NCBI GenBank assembly: GCA_001632435.1
Contig: KV424017.1
Coordinates: forward strand, 52,242 to 116,241
DNA from: Calocera cornea HHB12733
Taxonomy: Eukaryota; Basidiomycota; Dacrymycetes; Dacrymycetales; Dacrymycetaceae
Direction: 5' to 3'
DNA: 64,000 bases
This document shows, piece after piece, positions 1-10,852 of the stretch. Made by a program: the position numbers and the translations under genes. Numbering within the stretch: the stretch's first letter is position 1; every line of letters starts with the position of its first letter. Below the pieces are notes generated by a model. That model ran no database searches and was not told the DNA's origin. It worked only from the letters and a program-made list of their open reading frames with translations.

Positions 1-617
1 AATGCCGAAAGCCGCGGTCGGGATGTCTTCCCACAGTGAGACTCTTCGAATTCTAGACTCCTGACATCAAGAGGAGAATCCCTCAGCGGCGTGCCGACCG
101 CAGAGTATGGCGGTAACCGGTTAACATTGTTGCCGGGGCGCGAGGAGGCAATATTGTCCTCAATTACCTTTGTGGTTCACGGCCCGCTCGCCCTGCGCTC
201 CCACAGTACCCTTGCTCCACTGTCCACGCACGAGCCGCGCCTTTGCCCGCAAGGGCAGGTCCCTTGTGGAGTTGTGTCCTCGGCATCTCTAGAGTCTTGA
301 CGGTCTAGTCTTCTCCGCGAGCCTTTCTTGTCTTCGGCCAAGATGTAAGTCCAGAATCCCGAGCTTGACGCATGGTACAAATACTGACATTTACGCGGAG
401 GAGGTCAGAGTTCAGACAGAATTCTCGACCACTCTATGGTTTACACGGAAATCACGATCGGCGTTCGGAAATGCCCGTGCATGTCTGTGGATGGCTTGCC
501 CCTTTCAATACTGGGAAGTTAGAAGCTGTGCAGAGCGACCTTGTACGGCTTAGGCAGTCGGCCCGATCGAAGGTGATGCCGTCGCACGTGTTCACTCGCA
601 CGGAGGCCGACTGTATC
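1..617. other. non-coding stretch, no gene supported
   Basis: Only short overlapping open frames occur on both strands here, without splice-phase continuity, domain character or conserved motifs. I see no gene in this stretch. Confidence 0.5.
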
Positions 618-626
618 TATATATAA
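618..626 (+). promoter_or_regulatory. possible TATA box (TATATATAA)
   Basis: TATATATAA lies about 250 bp upstream of the ATG at 873, in otherwise GC-balanced sequence. It could serve that gene if the 5' leader is long. This rests on the motif alone. Confidence 0.3.
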
Positions 627-872
627 CGAAACAGCACGCGCAAAAGTTGCAGAAGCCAGGAGGATAGGAAAACGGTTGGGAGTACTATAGTTGCCTGGCA
701 CGTAAACGTCAAGTGATGACTACAGAACAGTGACTTTCCATAGGAGTAGGACAACCTAAAGGGGCGGCACTTGCCGATCGAATAACAAGGCGGATGCAGC
801 CGGGATTGCAACTCCGACACGGCGGGACCTTTGGCGACGCGTCGGGCGAAGGAAGACGCCGCGTGCTTACGA

Positions 873-1504
873 ATGACCGAAGTTGCTGAAGTACCACCAC
901 CTCCCAACTCGTTTCTTGACACGACTCGCAAGACCTCAGTCTTGCATGAGCTGGTTGAACTGCTGAAGGTATACTGTCAGACATGGGCCACAGTGGAAGG
1001 CCCCAAGCGGTACAAGAAGCTACTACCCCGTGATGCAGTCACATACTTCAATCCTGTCTCATTCGAAGACCTCGGAGCGTCAGTGGCGACCTCCGTTTCG
1101 TGCAAGATACTCAAGAATCGAGACCTGGCGAAAGTCGGCGAATGGGATGTCCAAGGGAAACCCATCAAGATGACCCTCTGTACGCTATTTCTTCTCTGTA
1201 TTCAATGCTCTTATCCAAGCGTTCAGTAATTTGCGGACAGCCTCTTAGCCCCTTCGATCCCCTTGCCACGTCTCCTGACCTCGTTCTGTTGGTCGAACGC
1301 AAGGTGCATTCGTCAAAACACATTCAGATGGAGCTAAAGACAGATGTGAGGTTGCATCTATCGCTGCTTGAGCCCATGTCTGCCATTAATTTCGCTGGGG
1401 GACATGACCCGTACAAGGTCTCCCTTGGGGGAAGTAGCTGGAGATTTAATGAACGCATCGGTGCCCAAGGTGCGCAAGTTCGGTGGCTCTTGTATCTGGA
1501 CTGA
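873..1504 (+). CDS. hypothetical protein, 194 aa, one intron
   Basis: I do not recognise this protein. Exon 1 is 873-1179 and exon 2 is 1227-1504; the 47-nt intron (GTACGC...TTCAG) keeps the frame at phase 1. Without splicing, the first frame ends soon after the donor, and the second frame has no ATG of its own in a sensible position. The ATG at 873 is the first in frame; the frame is open a little further upstream but without an ATG. The product is soluble-looking, starts with a Pro run (VPPPPN) and has no signal peptide or clear domain. It could also be a gene remnant. Confidence 0.45.
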
Positions 1505-1622
1505 CACATCCCTAGCGTGCGTACTGGATCGTGACGCCTAGTGCGCCACTCTGTGGGAGTGGGGAAGTCCGGCCGGCCGCAAGAAGTGCTACATTTGCTT
1601 CGCTATTTCGTCAACTTCCACC

Positions 1623-2387
1623 ATGACGCACTTTGCACACCTCGATGGGGTAGGCAGTCTCTTGTGCATTTCCCCCGAGGTAGTGAACACGATTGTGGAC
1701 AATCTCAGCCTCCCGGATGTCCAACTCTTGCGTTCCTCCTGCAGGGATCTTTGTGACAAGCTGTCCGACACTCTCGATCGCCATCTACGTCGATCTTTCG
1801 CGCCGTACTTCTCGGATGCCGTTGCGTTCGCTGCGGCCTTGCGAGTATCTCACGCTATCTTGGGAGGGTCGACCGCTCTCCATATCCTTCGCCCTGGTAG
1901 TTGGCACCCTGTCGATATGGACCTTCTCGTTTCGGCTCGCTACAGTGATCGTCTCCGAGATTTCCTCGTCAATCATCGCTTTAGGGAGATCATGGGCAAG
2001 CTGTAGGAAGAGAGCGTCTATCCTGGGTTGATCGATGATTGGCGCCGCATATACTGCGACTACCATTACTACAGGAAAGGGACCGCTAAGATAGATGTAT
2101 GCGTTACGAAGTGCATACATCTCACTCCTGCGAACCACATATTGACCTACCACTCAACGGCGGTTATGAACTTCTCTGATGGACGCGACATATTCTGTTT
2201 GTTCCCTGACGAGACGTTCGATCATTGGACGGTTTCTCTACAACGAGTTCACACCTACCAAAAATTCACCCAAGCCATTGAGAAGATCGAGTCGCGCGGC
2301 TACCAGACCACGGGAACCAGCATTCAGGATCACTATCCCCATCACGACGATGCTCACGTAACTGTCGATAGGCTTGTCGACACCTGA
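1623..2387 (+). CDS. F-box-like / minimal nucleotidyltransferase-like protein, 230 aa
   Basis: The N-terminus (residues about 10-60) has an F-box-like helix set with the pattern SPEVVNTIVDNLSLPDVQLLRSSCR. It is followed by ILGGSTALHIL and then PVDMDLLV, a Gly-Gly-Ser plus D-x-D arrangement seen in small nucleotidyltransferase-fold proteins that many Agaricomycetes carry in many copies. The frame meets TAG at 2004-2006, but a 72-nt intron 2003-2074 (GTAGGA...CTACAG) removes it. Joining 1623-2002 to 2075-2387 gives LKGTAKIDVCV and then STAVMNF, which fits the family better than read-through. No signal peptide or membrane segment is seen. The fold call comes from motif pattern only; catalytic activity is uncertain. 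Confidence 0.7.
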
Positions 2388-2867
2388 CGTATGAAGTCCA
2401 GTTTCTGAAGCTAATCACCGCCATCGCGTACTAACGTTCTGGTCGATACAGCCGACATGGCGTGAGGTTCACCAAAAAGGAAAAAAGGCTTCTATGCACG
2501 AAGGTGTTTGCAGTACATAGCTTCCCCAGAGTTTCCAGGCTCATACGTAGAGACAGTATTCATTGGAGGTCGAAAGAGACACAATTAATAATTATCGCCT
2601 TTCTCGAACCTTATGTCTGTAGCTCGACCTTTAGGCCTCAAGGGAGGGTAGTACGTGCTGAGGATGAAGACTGCGCGGGACAAAGGCGCATATACTTGAT
2701 GAGCGGAAGCACCACGCATTTGTTCGCGAGTCTTCTGAGGGGCTGAAAATGGTACTGCTCCCGCTGGCGACCCACGATGTCTCGACCTGTCCCTTATCCA
2801 TTCAGCACACAGCGCTCTCTATCTCGACCGTAAACTCATCATATCATAAAGAAAGATCTATTGGACA
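2388..2867. other. intergenic, no gene supported
   Basis: Two small plus-strand frames occur but neither links to neighbouring exons by splice phase, and neither shows domain features. This is probably the promoter region of the downstream zinc-finger gene. Confidence 0.5.
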
Positions 2868-5372
2868 ATGCCCAGTAAAAAGGGAAAGAAACGGATGCCT
2901 AGCGGCAAGATACTTATCCGCTGTTGGTTCTACGAGGGCAACAGTAGACAAGGTTGTCCGGCTCCCAGAACTTGTAGTCCGTTTGCCCTACTCAAGAACT
3001 GCTTGTCTCAATCTATAATACTGATCTGTCCTGTGATACAGACTACATACATCCATGGGAACCTGATTGGTCCAAAGTTCCAAGCGCAAATACCGTCATT
3101 CGGTGCTCTGTGAGCGCGCATGTTCGGTGGTGGAGCTTACAGCCACTCAGATGCTTCCCTTAGTTCTTTGACCTTGATGGACTGCCAAAGGGCGCTGGAT
3201 GTCCGCAGGGATCTTCATGCAGGTCTGTTTTCCGGCGGAACCATACCAATCCATGTTGAAGCTATCGCCGTCGTAGGTTCCTACATCCAAGCGACCGTGG
3301 TTGGTGCGATGCCGCACCGGCCTATAGCCTGACCTCTGCCAAACCTCCCAGCCCTGTATCCACTCGTACTCATTCTCCTGCTGCGAGCTCCATGTCACAC
3401 AGACGCCTTCTGGCCCCAAGCACTACTAGATGTCGTGTATGCCGCCGGCATCTTCCCCTCAACTTCCTTCCTCGTCTCACGCCGTCTTGCAGTACTTTGA
3501 TGCGAAAGGCGAGGTCATAAATGGTGGATGTCAACGCGGTATCGAGTGCGGGTACGTTTTCTATAATTGATGACAGGCAAGACATACGCAAACGTGTTGA
3601 CACGTTCGCCAACCAGGTTCGCGCATCCTACAGATCCAGAATGGAACAGCCCATCCTCTTTAGGAAGGGACGCGGATAAGCGGGTTCGTTGCGCGGTGAG
3701 CATCTCCACAACTCTGTGGGACGTCATCTGATCAACTTCAGTTTGTGAGTGACGATGGCAGGCCTCTATTAGGGGGATGCTACTCCGGCCCGCATTGCAC
3801 CTACCTGCATCCCGGCGATGAGGGCTGGAAATCTGCTCCAAGATTGTACAAAACTGCACGCTGTGAGGTAGGCGAACTACAACTCATTTTTCCTGCACTC
3901 ATTGCTTACATCATGAGCAGAACTATGACGATAATGGAAACCCAGTGAGAGGCGGATGCCCCCATCGGCGCAGTTGCACGTGAGCGGACAATATTATGTT
4001 GCACTTTGCTTCTCTTGACAGTGCCGTTATAGCTATGTCCATCCCAGCGACCTGCAGTGGAAGACGGTAACTAGGCGAAACAAGCCAGAACACACCAGGG
4101 ACTGGAAAACGCTAGCAAATCGCGGACGAAGCCGTTCACGGTCCCCCCGTGGCGCCGATAACCGTTACAGCTATCGAAGACGCTCTCCCAGCATCCAGCG
4201 TCACGGAATCGATCGCCGTTCGAGACGCGATTTACGCAGCCCGGAACGTCTCGGGGACCTCCGGCGTGGAAGGTCTCGCTCTCCAGAACCTAGGGAGCGT
4301 GATCGCCGTCGCCGAGATGATTCTCTGGAGCGAGGGAGAAGATGCTACAGTCCTCGCTTCAGACGACGCTCTCCCAGCCCATCTTACAGAAGACCTCGTT
4401 CGCCATCTGAATACTCAAGATCTGGTCCTCATGATGCAGATCATCGTAACCGGTCAAGATCGCCCCGTGCTCTTGCCTGCCAACGAAACACGAGCTATAA
4501 CACATCTGAAAGCGAACGTGGGAAACAACATCTGAACCATCCAAATTTGGAAGCGGCTGGATTCTCTGTTTTGAAGATTGAAGACGAGACATATTATGCG
4601 AAACTCTTAGAGAAAGTTGCTTATGGTGAACTGATGCTGCAAGACGCCGAAACTATGATGAAGGCTGGAGCTACTGATGAGACAATGATGACTGTAACTA
4701 CTGATGATACGAGGAAGACTGAATCTACCCCTCACGAATTGATGTGGAAAGCGCTGATGTATGTGCTCTCAAAGGTTCCCCAGGCTATCAGACTGACACA
4801 TGGCAGATCCATCTCGCAATTATTCCCTACTGCCCGGATTCTGCTGAGTGAGCGCCGTGTCTGCTGGGTGCGTGCACGACTGACGGCCCTTTTGCGTCAG
4901 ACGATCCCAACCAAACATATGACCCACTCACGGTGGGAAAGACTGATATACGAAATAAACTCGAGGAAGTTCAATGCTATATGATTGCTGTTCAAGGTTC
5001 TGTTGAAAGATATCGAGATGCCACGGGCAGGACGCTGGATGATCGGAAGTCGCTGTAAGCAGACTTCGTCCGTGTTTTGAATCCGGCTGATGTACTGAAT
5101 CTTTCCAAATCAGAATTAACAATCAGCGCGCTTTGGTTTTGCAGGGCAAAATACGCCGCATCATAGCCGGTCTGAGCCGCCTAACAGGCGAAGAAGCTAT
5201 CAGCACTCCAGTGACCGAGGGGTCGGAGACTGACACTGCGAGAGGAGATCTGATGGATGTCGACGTATCTCCAGCGTCGAAGGTCGTTCTTGAAGCTGAA
5301 ACGAGCTCAATTGTTCCGGAAGTGAGCAGCGTATGGCGTCGTGTAAAGAACATGTTCGGGTGGGGTGGTTGA
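2868..5372 (+). CDS. five-finger CCCH zinc-finger protein with RS domain, 648 aa, 11 exons
   Basis: Exons are 2868-2976, 3042-3109, 3164-3222, 3277-3436, 3493-3551, 3617-3695, 3742-3867, 3921-3979, 4033-4847, 4901-5054 and 5114-5372. They sum to 649 codons with every phase consistent. The fingers are C19-x10-C30-x5-C36-x3-H40, then C58/C72/C78/H82, C131/C145/C151/H155, C177/C191/C197/H201 and C219/C233/C239/H243. The last four all have the unusual spacing Cx13-Cx5-Cx3-H and are each followed by HPxDxxW. Residues about 260-370 are an Arg-Ser/Arg-Asp-rich tract (GRSRSRSPRG, RRRSPS repeats). The C-terminus ends VWRRVKNMFGWGG. CCCH fingers usually bind RNA and RS tracts usually place proteins in splicing assemblies, so a nuclear RNA-binding role is inferred. 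Exon boundaries are by hand; the first donor (GTCCGT) is the weakest. Confidence 0.85.
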
Positions 5373-6948
5373 TCTGCAGATAAGTACGATGATACAGCAA
5401 TACAAGACCCATGCAATGCATGAATTCGATTTGACTCGTGGAGCATGGCTCAGACCGACTGTTATCCCACACGGACCAGCAGAGTGGTATTGAGAACTCT
5501 ATCATCACCCGTCTTCATTCGGAAGTTGCCATGTCGTCTGAGATGACTGAAATTTGCAAAAGCGGCCCCTGAGCCGTTCCATCGTTTTGGCTGTGATCCC
5601 ACCGACGAAAGGTCCAAGGGGAGGGGATCGGAGGATCCGACCACTACAGCCGCCGATGTTGTACGTACGTCGGCAGAATTGGTGCTTAGGATGACGAATG
5701 AGGCTATGATGGCATTGTGGACGCGTAGTTGCGCAAATTTGATAGTGATAACGAAGTAATGCTCCACGGATCGATGAGCAGTACGCTTTGCGTCATTGAA
5801 TACAGTCCCCTGCCACCTTGACGAACGCATGGCAACGGAATACATAACATCAAGAACCCGAACCCCGAGTTGTTGCTGAAGAAACCGCGCCAGCTGAATC
5901 TCCAAGATGACAGAAGCTGATGAGCGATGGGCGAAGGGGGCCGAGAGCGGAACTTTATCTTATCTATTCCCCAAATATGGCAGGCCCCTTTCTCGCGCCC
6001 CTTTCTTAAGAACGTCCATCAACGCGCCATGCGGCCGGCGCATTCCCGCCATTCAGCACGTCTCTCAATGGCTGAAATGCAGAGGTCCTGTATTTCGTGC
6101 CTGCTTGGCACGACGAGTCGTTGTCTTGTGTCTTCTGCGTGATGCGGGGTACAGGTTACGGCGTATGCCGATAGGCGATGTGCGTTGCGGAAAGTCGTAG
6201 ATGACCGAGGAGGTGTGAGGATACGGCGAGTGGCAACAGTTAGGGTTACCCAAGTTAGGGTTAGCCTAGGGACCAGGTCGAGACGACTCAGGCAATGCCC
6301 GTGGTTGTCCTCTGCATATAGATCAGGCAGAGCCCGTTTCTACTGCAGGTACTGGTTGTTGGTGACTCTTGATGGGAATATTAATCACTGGGACTCATCC
6401 ATGGAGGACGTATCTTCCAGCAGTAGGTGGATGTCAAGAATGTAGATTGGATGTAGTTCTAAGGGTGCGTCTTAGGGGCGCATTTGCTTCCGCTTTTCGC
6501 TTACCTAAGCTAGGGTTGTGTGCGCGACTATGCAATCTGCATCACTGCGATCCTCGGAGGTTGCGCAAAGGCCGTGCGAAATGAGCTGCGCCGTCAGGCA
6601 GGCCCAGCGTGATCTAACTCAGAAGCATGCTATCGCGTGACAGAAGACGATAATTCATTGGCAACAACTACTGCTTCCCTCATCCTTCTCAGCTTCTCAT
6701 TCTCAGAATCCCTGAGCGCCCCGGCAGATCCGGACAGCTGACCGAACCCGCGGATTTCGTACACCCCTCGTTCCCCTGCGGCCCCTGCCCCATGCCGACC
6801 CTGACTCGTACATATACCCCGGCTTTGGCATTTGCTCAGAGGTGGCAACATCCTCCTGACAACCTCCCGCTTCATCTAGAGTCTGCTGCTGTGCTACTGG
6901 TCCTGCATTGCAGTTCATGCTTATTCGCTAGGCTACAACTTCCTGTAC
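5373..6948. other. gene-poor stretch with telomere-like motifs
   Basis: About 1.6 kb with only short open frames on both strands. A 147-codon minus-strand frame at 5462-5905 lacks recognisable features. Apart from the TTAGGG motifs near 6240 I see nothing that explains this stretch. Confidence 0.5.
6240..6264 (+). repeat. interstitial telomere-like motif pair
   Basis: TTAGGGTTA at 6240-6248 is followed by CCCAAG and then TTAGGGTTAG at 6255-6264. TTAGGG is the standard fungal telomere unit. Two units with a short spacer could be a healed-break or transposition scar, or chance. Confidence 0.45.
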
Positions 6949-8819
6949 ATGGACAGCGATGCGCTGCAATTCTTGGAACATGCCCAGCAGGGCCGTTACG
7001 TCACAGGTATTCTCATGAATCCTTTCCCCATGTGCTGCTTATGGACATGTCTCGAAGTAGCGGCCCTGTGTCTTGTTCTTCACGATCATTGTACGTTCGC
7101 AATGCTACCGACTTCTCTTCTACTCATTGTCAATTAGTTTTCACATGCCGACAGGAGGTGAGTGGTTGCCGCGTACTGCAGATCGCCGCATAATTAACAG
7201 CTCCGCTATAGTGGAAGTTTATCTGGGTGCGTTGCAAATGAGGTTCATGCTAATATCTGTCTCTGAATTGATGTCTAGATCCGAAAATGGTCGTTCTCCA
7301 AAGTCTTGTTCTTTCTGGTCCGTCTCGTCCTGCTTTGCCAGCTTTCGCCATATCTTCCCCATTTGCAGAGTCGATACGGCACCCTTGGCATCCTATTGTA
7401 AGTCCGAACCAATAGGTTTGATATGCATATTGACGTGGTGCAGGTTTGATCTATTTGGTATGCAGTACAATTCTGCTCTTCAGGATGACCACTGAGCTCG
7501 TATTCCAGTGGCTCGTAATGGTGGATCGTCCGATCATGTAAGTCTCATCCAGATAGCTTCGCTCAAGGTCTAACCGCGTTATTCAGTTGTGCGTGATGAG
7601 GATCGTTAATTGCTACTGACGCTGAAACTTCATAGCTGTTCCGCGTGGTTCTGCTTCCAATCATGGAGTGGTGCGTCCTCACGCAGCCTTCCAGCTCCCC
7701 CTCACTAATCTACATCCAGGGTTCTATAGCGCAGTCATCATCGAAGGTAGTTTCTACCGGAGGGAGAGGTCCTTAGCATAGCTGATTGCTGATGTAGCCG
7801 TTCTCATCTTCCGTATCTATGCGATGTATCACGGGGAGAAGAGGCTCATGTACTCTCTCGGCGCGCTATTCGTCTGTCAGCTCGGTGGGATGGCGTATGT
7901 ACTGCAAGCGGGTTGCCGAGGGCTAACCGGTATGCCCCTCCTGCACGTGGGAGGACTCCACTCAGGTTCTACACCAGCGATCGCCGACCCCCTCCCGGGT
8001 GTACAGGAATGCGCCATCACGAGTACGATCTCGTATGAATATGCTTACTGGGGTACGTCTCCTCCCCCGCCCTCGACCTTTTCTGAACCCCGTCCAGCTG
8101 CACTTCTCTTCTTCGAAACGCTCCTGTTCTACCTATCCATGCGCAAAGCGTATGAGCACATCCGGCAGTACGCATTCCGATTCGAAGAGCTGGTCGTCTC
8201 GCGCCGAGTGGGCGAAGTGCTCATCCGCGACGGCGTGATGTACTTCCCCTTCATCTTCCTCTCCTACCTCGCCAATCTCGTTCTCTTCACCCTCTCCCCG
8301 CGCTATCTGGCTCAAGTGGCTCCGCACATAGCTCTCGCCTTAAGATCCGTGCTCACCAACCGCCTACTGCTCAACGTGAGCAGGAAGTTCTACTACCCGA
8401 ACGCGGGACAGCCGATGGGGAACGACGGCGACTTAACGGGGCGAGACTCGGTGCTCGGGTTTATTGTATGGGCTAGCCCGGCACGGAGGGGACCGAGTAG
8501 GAGTCAGCTGGGTCTGGACACCGTGGATTCACAGGGCGTGGAAGGCGGAGGGGGGAGAGGGCGGGAGGCGGCGATGAGACTTGTGAAGGGCAGGGGGCTT
8601 CGGAGGGTCGACGAGGCGGACGATGAGTATCTGAAGGATGCTGATGAGCGGGTTGGCGTCATGCCTAACGAGCGGGTGGAAGAGGGGAGCGGTAGCCCCG
8701 AACGGGGAGACGAGGGCGGGAGAAGGATGCTGCAAGCCTCCGGGCCGAGGGCTACCGTGTCCCTCACGAGCTTGGACGGGGACCCGCTGGGCGCTGCCGA
8801 GGCGGGGGTTGCACTCTGA
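6949..8819 (+). CDS. DUF6533-family membrane protein, about 451 aa
   Basis: Exons are 6949-7006, 7058-7090, 7138-7157, 7212-7226, 7279-7397, 7466-7537, 7636-7670, 7720-7746, 7798-8052 and 8098-8819; total 452 codons with consistent phases. The N-terminus GRYVT/VAALCLVLHDH, then QEWKFIW and KWSFSKVLFFLVR, matches the DUF6533 pattern of a hydrophobic helix, an acidic turn and a W-x-x-x-K-x-L-F helix. Several further hydrophobic segments follow, including AVLIFRIYAMY, and the hallmark RDGVMYF comes before the last membrane helices. The C-terminal 150 residues are charged and disordered. DUF6533 proteins are multi-pass membrane proteins of unknown function, abundant in Agaricomycetes. Exon 4 is only 15 nt. 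A 6-nt exon at 7587-7592 may split the intron 7538-7635. Confidence 0.82.
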
Positions 8820-9955
8820 GTATAAAGCCGTGAAGTGGGTTCCTTGATTGTTTCATATCCCTGTTCTGGGTTTTCGGTTTGGCAGAGTAGCGGACTTCAT
8901 TTGACTGGGGCTTCACGGTTGTAATGATCGCACACCGCTGCAACTCACGCAATGGTAACTGTTGCGAGAGATGCGGGAAGCGTTTCCTGCATGATGTGCA
9001 ACGACTTCCAGGAGGAAGCGCTCGGCAGTCATCATGAGTGGGAAACACGGATTTTCATATATTCTGGCCGACCGTAGGCTGTAGCCATAAGCTTCGGTGA
9101 TACATAAGGGTTGCCCGCCCGTTTGAACGGTCTGGTCACCAGTCCTCCTAAAGCATCGCTGCTTCAGCGCCAATAAAAGATTCTCAGTCCGCCGTGGCAA
9201 CGAGCAGCTGCATAACGTCGTCTTGAGTGTTGGAAGTCGGTCAGAAGTTCAGCCACACCGGTTTTTTTGAGGCCCCGGGCGGGGTAGCTGTAGGGTAGAT
9301 CGTAGGGACGCGGTCGACATGTATGTAGCGATGATCAGAGCGGGCGCTTCTGCCCCCCCCGCAGCACGTGCACGGTGCGTCATAGCAGCCCCGCGGCGAG
9401 ACCCTGAAACCTGGTCAGCCGGCCAACATCGCCTCGGGTCTCAGGCGGGGCTCGCTTCCCCCCCATAGGCGGCCGCCTTCCCTTGAGTCCTTCCGCCCCT
9501 TCCGCCCCGCCCCTCTCCTTCCCCCTTTCACCGCTGGCAGGTGATCGGCTCTGACTCGTGCTCCCGCCTGTCCTTGTGCTCTGCACGCCGCAGTGAGACC
9601 GCCGAGCGTCACGGACCCGGGTGCTGGTCACTCGCAGTCGCAAATCATCGTCACTCGCACTCGCTCATCACCGCATACGCCCATCCCGCCTCACTCACCG
9701 CCCAATCCATTCATCAACCTTCCGCCCGTGCGCCGCCCATCTCTGCGAACACACGCGAAGCACACGCCCGGGCAGAACCTCAGAAGGGGCGCCATCCTCC
9801 GCATCCCACGATCTGCACCGTCTGCCGACACATCTGCCGGAGCGCCGCCCGTCCTGCATCGCCGGACTCGCCGGACAGCACAGCGCCTTGACGCAGGCTC
9901 ATCTCCCTCGGCGGCCTATCCCACCGTGCCCCCTGTCGACTGAGCTGCCATCGGG

Positions 9956-9961
9956 TATATA
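9956..9961 (+). promoter_or_regulatory. TATA box (GGTATATAG)
   Basis: TATATA in the context GGGTATATAGAGCG lies 161 bp upstream of the ATG at 10122. With transcription starting about 30 bp downstream, the leader would be about 130 nt and contain the CACGACC repeat. Confidence 0.5.
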
Positions 9962-10063
9962 GAGCGCGCCGGCCGCCTCTTCCCTCCCTCACAACCCTAC
10001 ATTGCACCTTCGCATATTCGTTCCCACTTGTATTTCACTCGCACTTCCCTCTTCGTTCGCCCT

Positions 10064-10098
10064 CACGACCCACGACCCACGACCCACGACCCACGACC
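10064..10098 (+). repeat. five tandem CACGACC units in the 5' leader
   Basis: Five exact, uninterrupted 7-bp units end 23 nt before the ATG of the secreted-protein gene. Copy number is likely to vary between strains. Confidence 0.85.
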
Positions 10099-10121
10099 GC
10101 ACCCTCCGACCCCGTCCAACG

Positions 10122-10852
10122 ATGTTCACCCTCGCCCTCCTCGCCGCCCTCCTCCCCGCGCTCTCCGCCCTCCCCCTTACCACACGCACAGTCGGCACCG
10201 AGACGTGCACGACCCTCGCCTCGGGCGTCCTGTCCGGGGGGGCGATCGCGGACCACCCGCAGAACTTCTTCATCTGGGACTCGGTCCTCTACTACGGGGG
10301 CGAGGACGGGCTGGAGGTCGAGTTCCAGGCTTGCTCGCCGAATTTCGGTGCGCCCCCCCGCCCCCCCTATGCATATGCAGAACAGCGCTAACATCGAGAG
10401 CAGAGGGGATCCCCCAGAACGCGACTCTCCAGACAGGCCACCTCTACGTCCCCTACCTCCAGCAGTGCCTCTCCGTCGACCCGCCCAACGGCACCCCGCC
10501 GCACGTGCTGACGGCCGAGCCGTGCACGTACTCGGAGGACTCGGGCCAGATATTGCAGCAGTGGTGGTGGGTCAACGGGACGAGCGGCGTGGAGTACGTT
10601 TGGGTGCGTGTACCTACCTCTTTCCTGCACTCTGCACTCTCCACAGCGCATCCGGCTGACCGGACATCCTGAACACAACAGGCCGGGTTCACGGACAACC
10701 ACGGGAACGTGCAGAACGGCGCTACCTGCAGCAGCGGCACGTTCGGCTATGCGGCCGGGAGCGACCTCGCCACCCCGCCCTCGGAGGGCGTCGCCCAGAT
10801 CGTCTGCACGCAGGACGCGGGCGCGCAGCCGTTTAGGATCATCGCGCAGTAG
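10122..10852 (+). CDS. small secreted protein, 198 aa, possible ricin-B-like fold
   Basis: Exons are 10122-10347, 10404-10603 and 10682-10852 (199 codons, consistent phases). The first 18 residues (MFTLALLAALLPALSALP) are a clear secretion signal. The mature part has six or more Cys and the segment LYVPYLQQCLSVDP followed later by GQILQQWWW, which resembles the QxW-type pattern of ricin-B beta-trefoil lectins. That assignment is only suggestive, since I do not see three clean QxW repeats. One N-glycosylation sequon (NGTS) is visible. The GC content of the third codon position is very high compared with the neighbouring family copies. A wall- or substrate-associated extracellular role is inferred from secretion only. 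Confidence 0.72.

Larger units (their letters stand above)
8820..10121. other. intergenic; leader and promoter of the secreted-protein gene
   Basis: Three overlapping frames near 9541-9962 are open only because the sequence is CT/GC-rich; they share no domain features. The stretch holds a TATA box near 9956 and a 7-bp tandem repeat just before the next ATG. Confidence 0.5.

Noticed and set aside
3860..4032. Frame break between zinc fingers 5 and the RS domain
   Set aside because: Using the acceptor CGTTATAG at 4032 instead of the earlier CTTGACAG restores phase and gives the expected C-T-Y-V-H.
5462..5905. 147-codon minus-strand open frame
   Set aside because: No recognisable domain, no splice neighbours, ordinary composition; long frames arise by chance in GC-rich DNA.
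9541..9962. Three overlapping plus-strand frames of about 115 codons
   Set aside because: All three frames are open at once because the stretch is CT/CA-rich; low-complexity translations; lies in the promoter of the secreted-protein gene.
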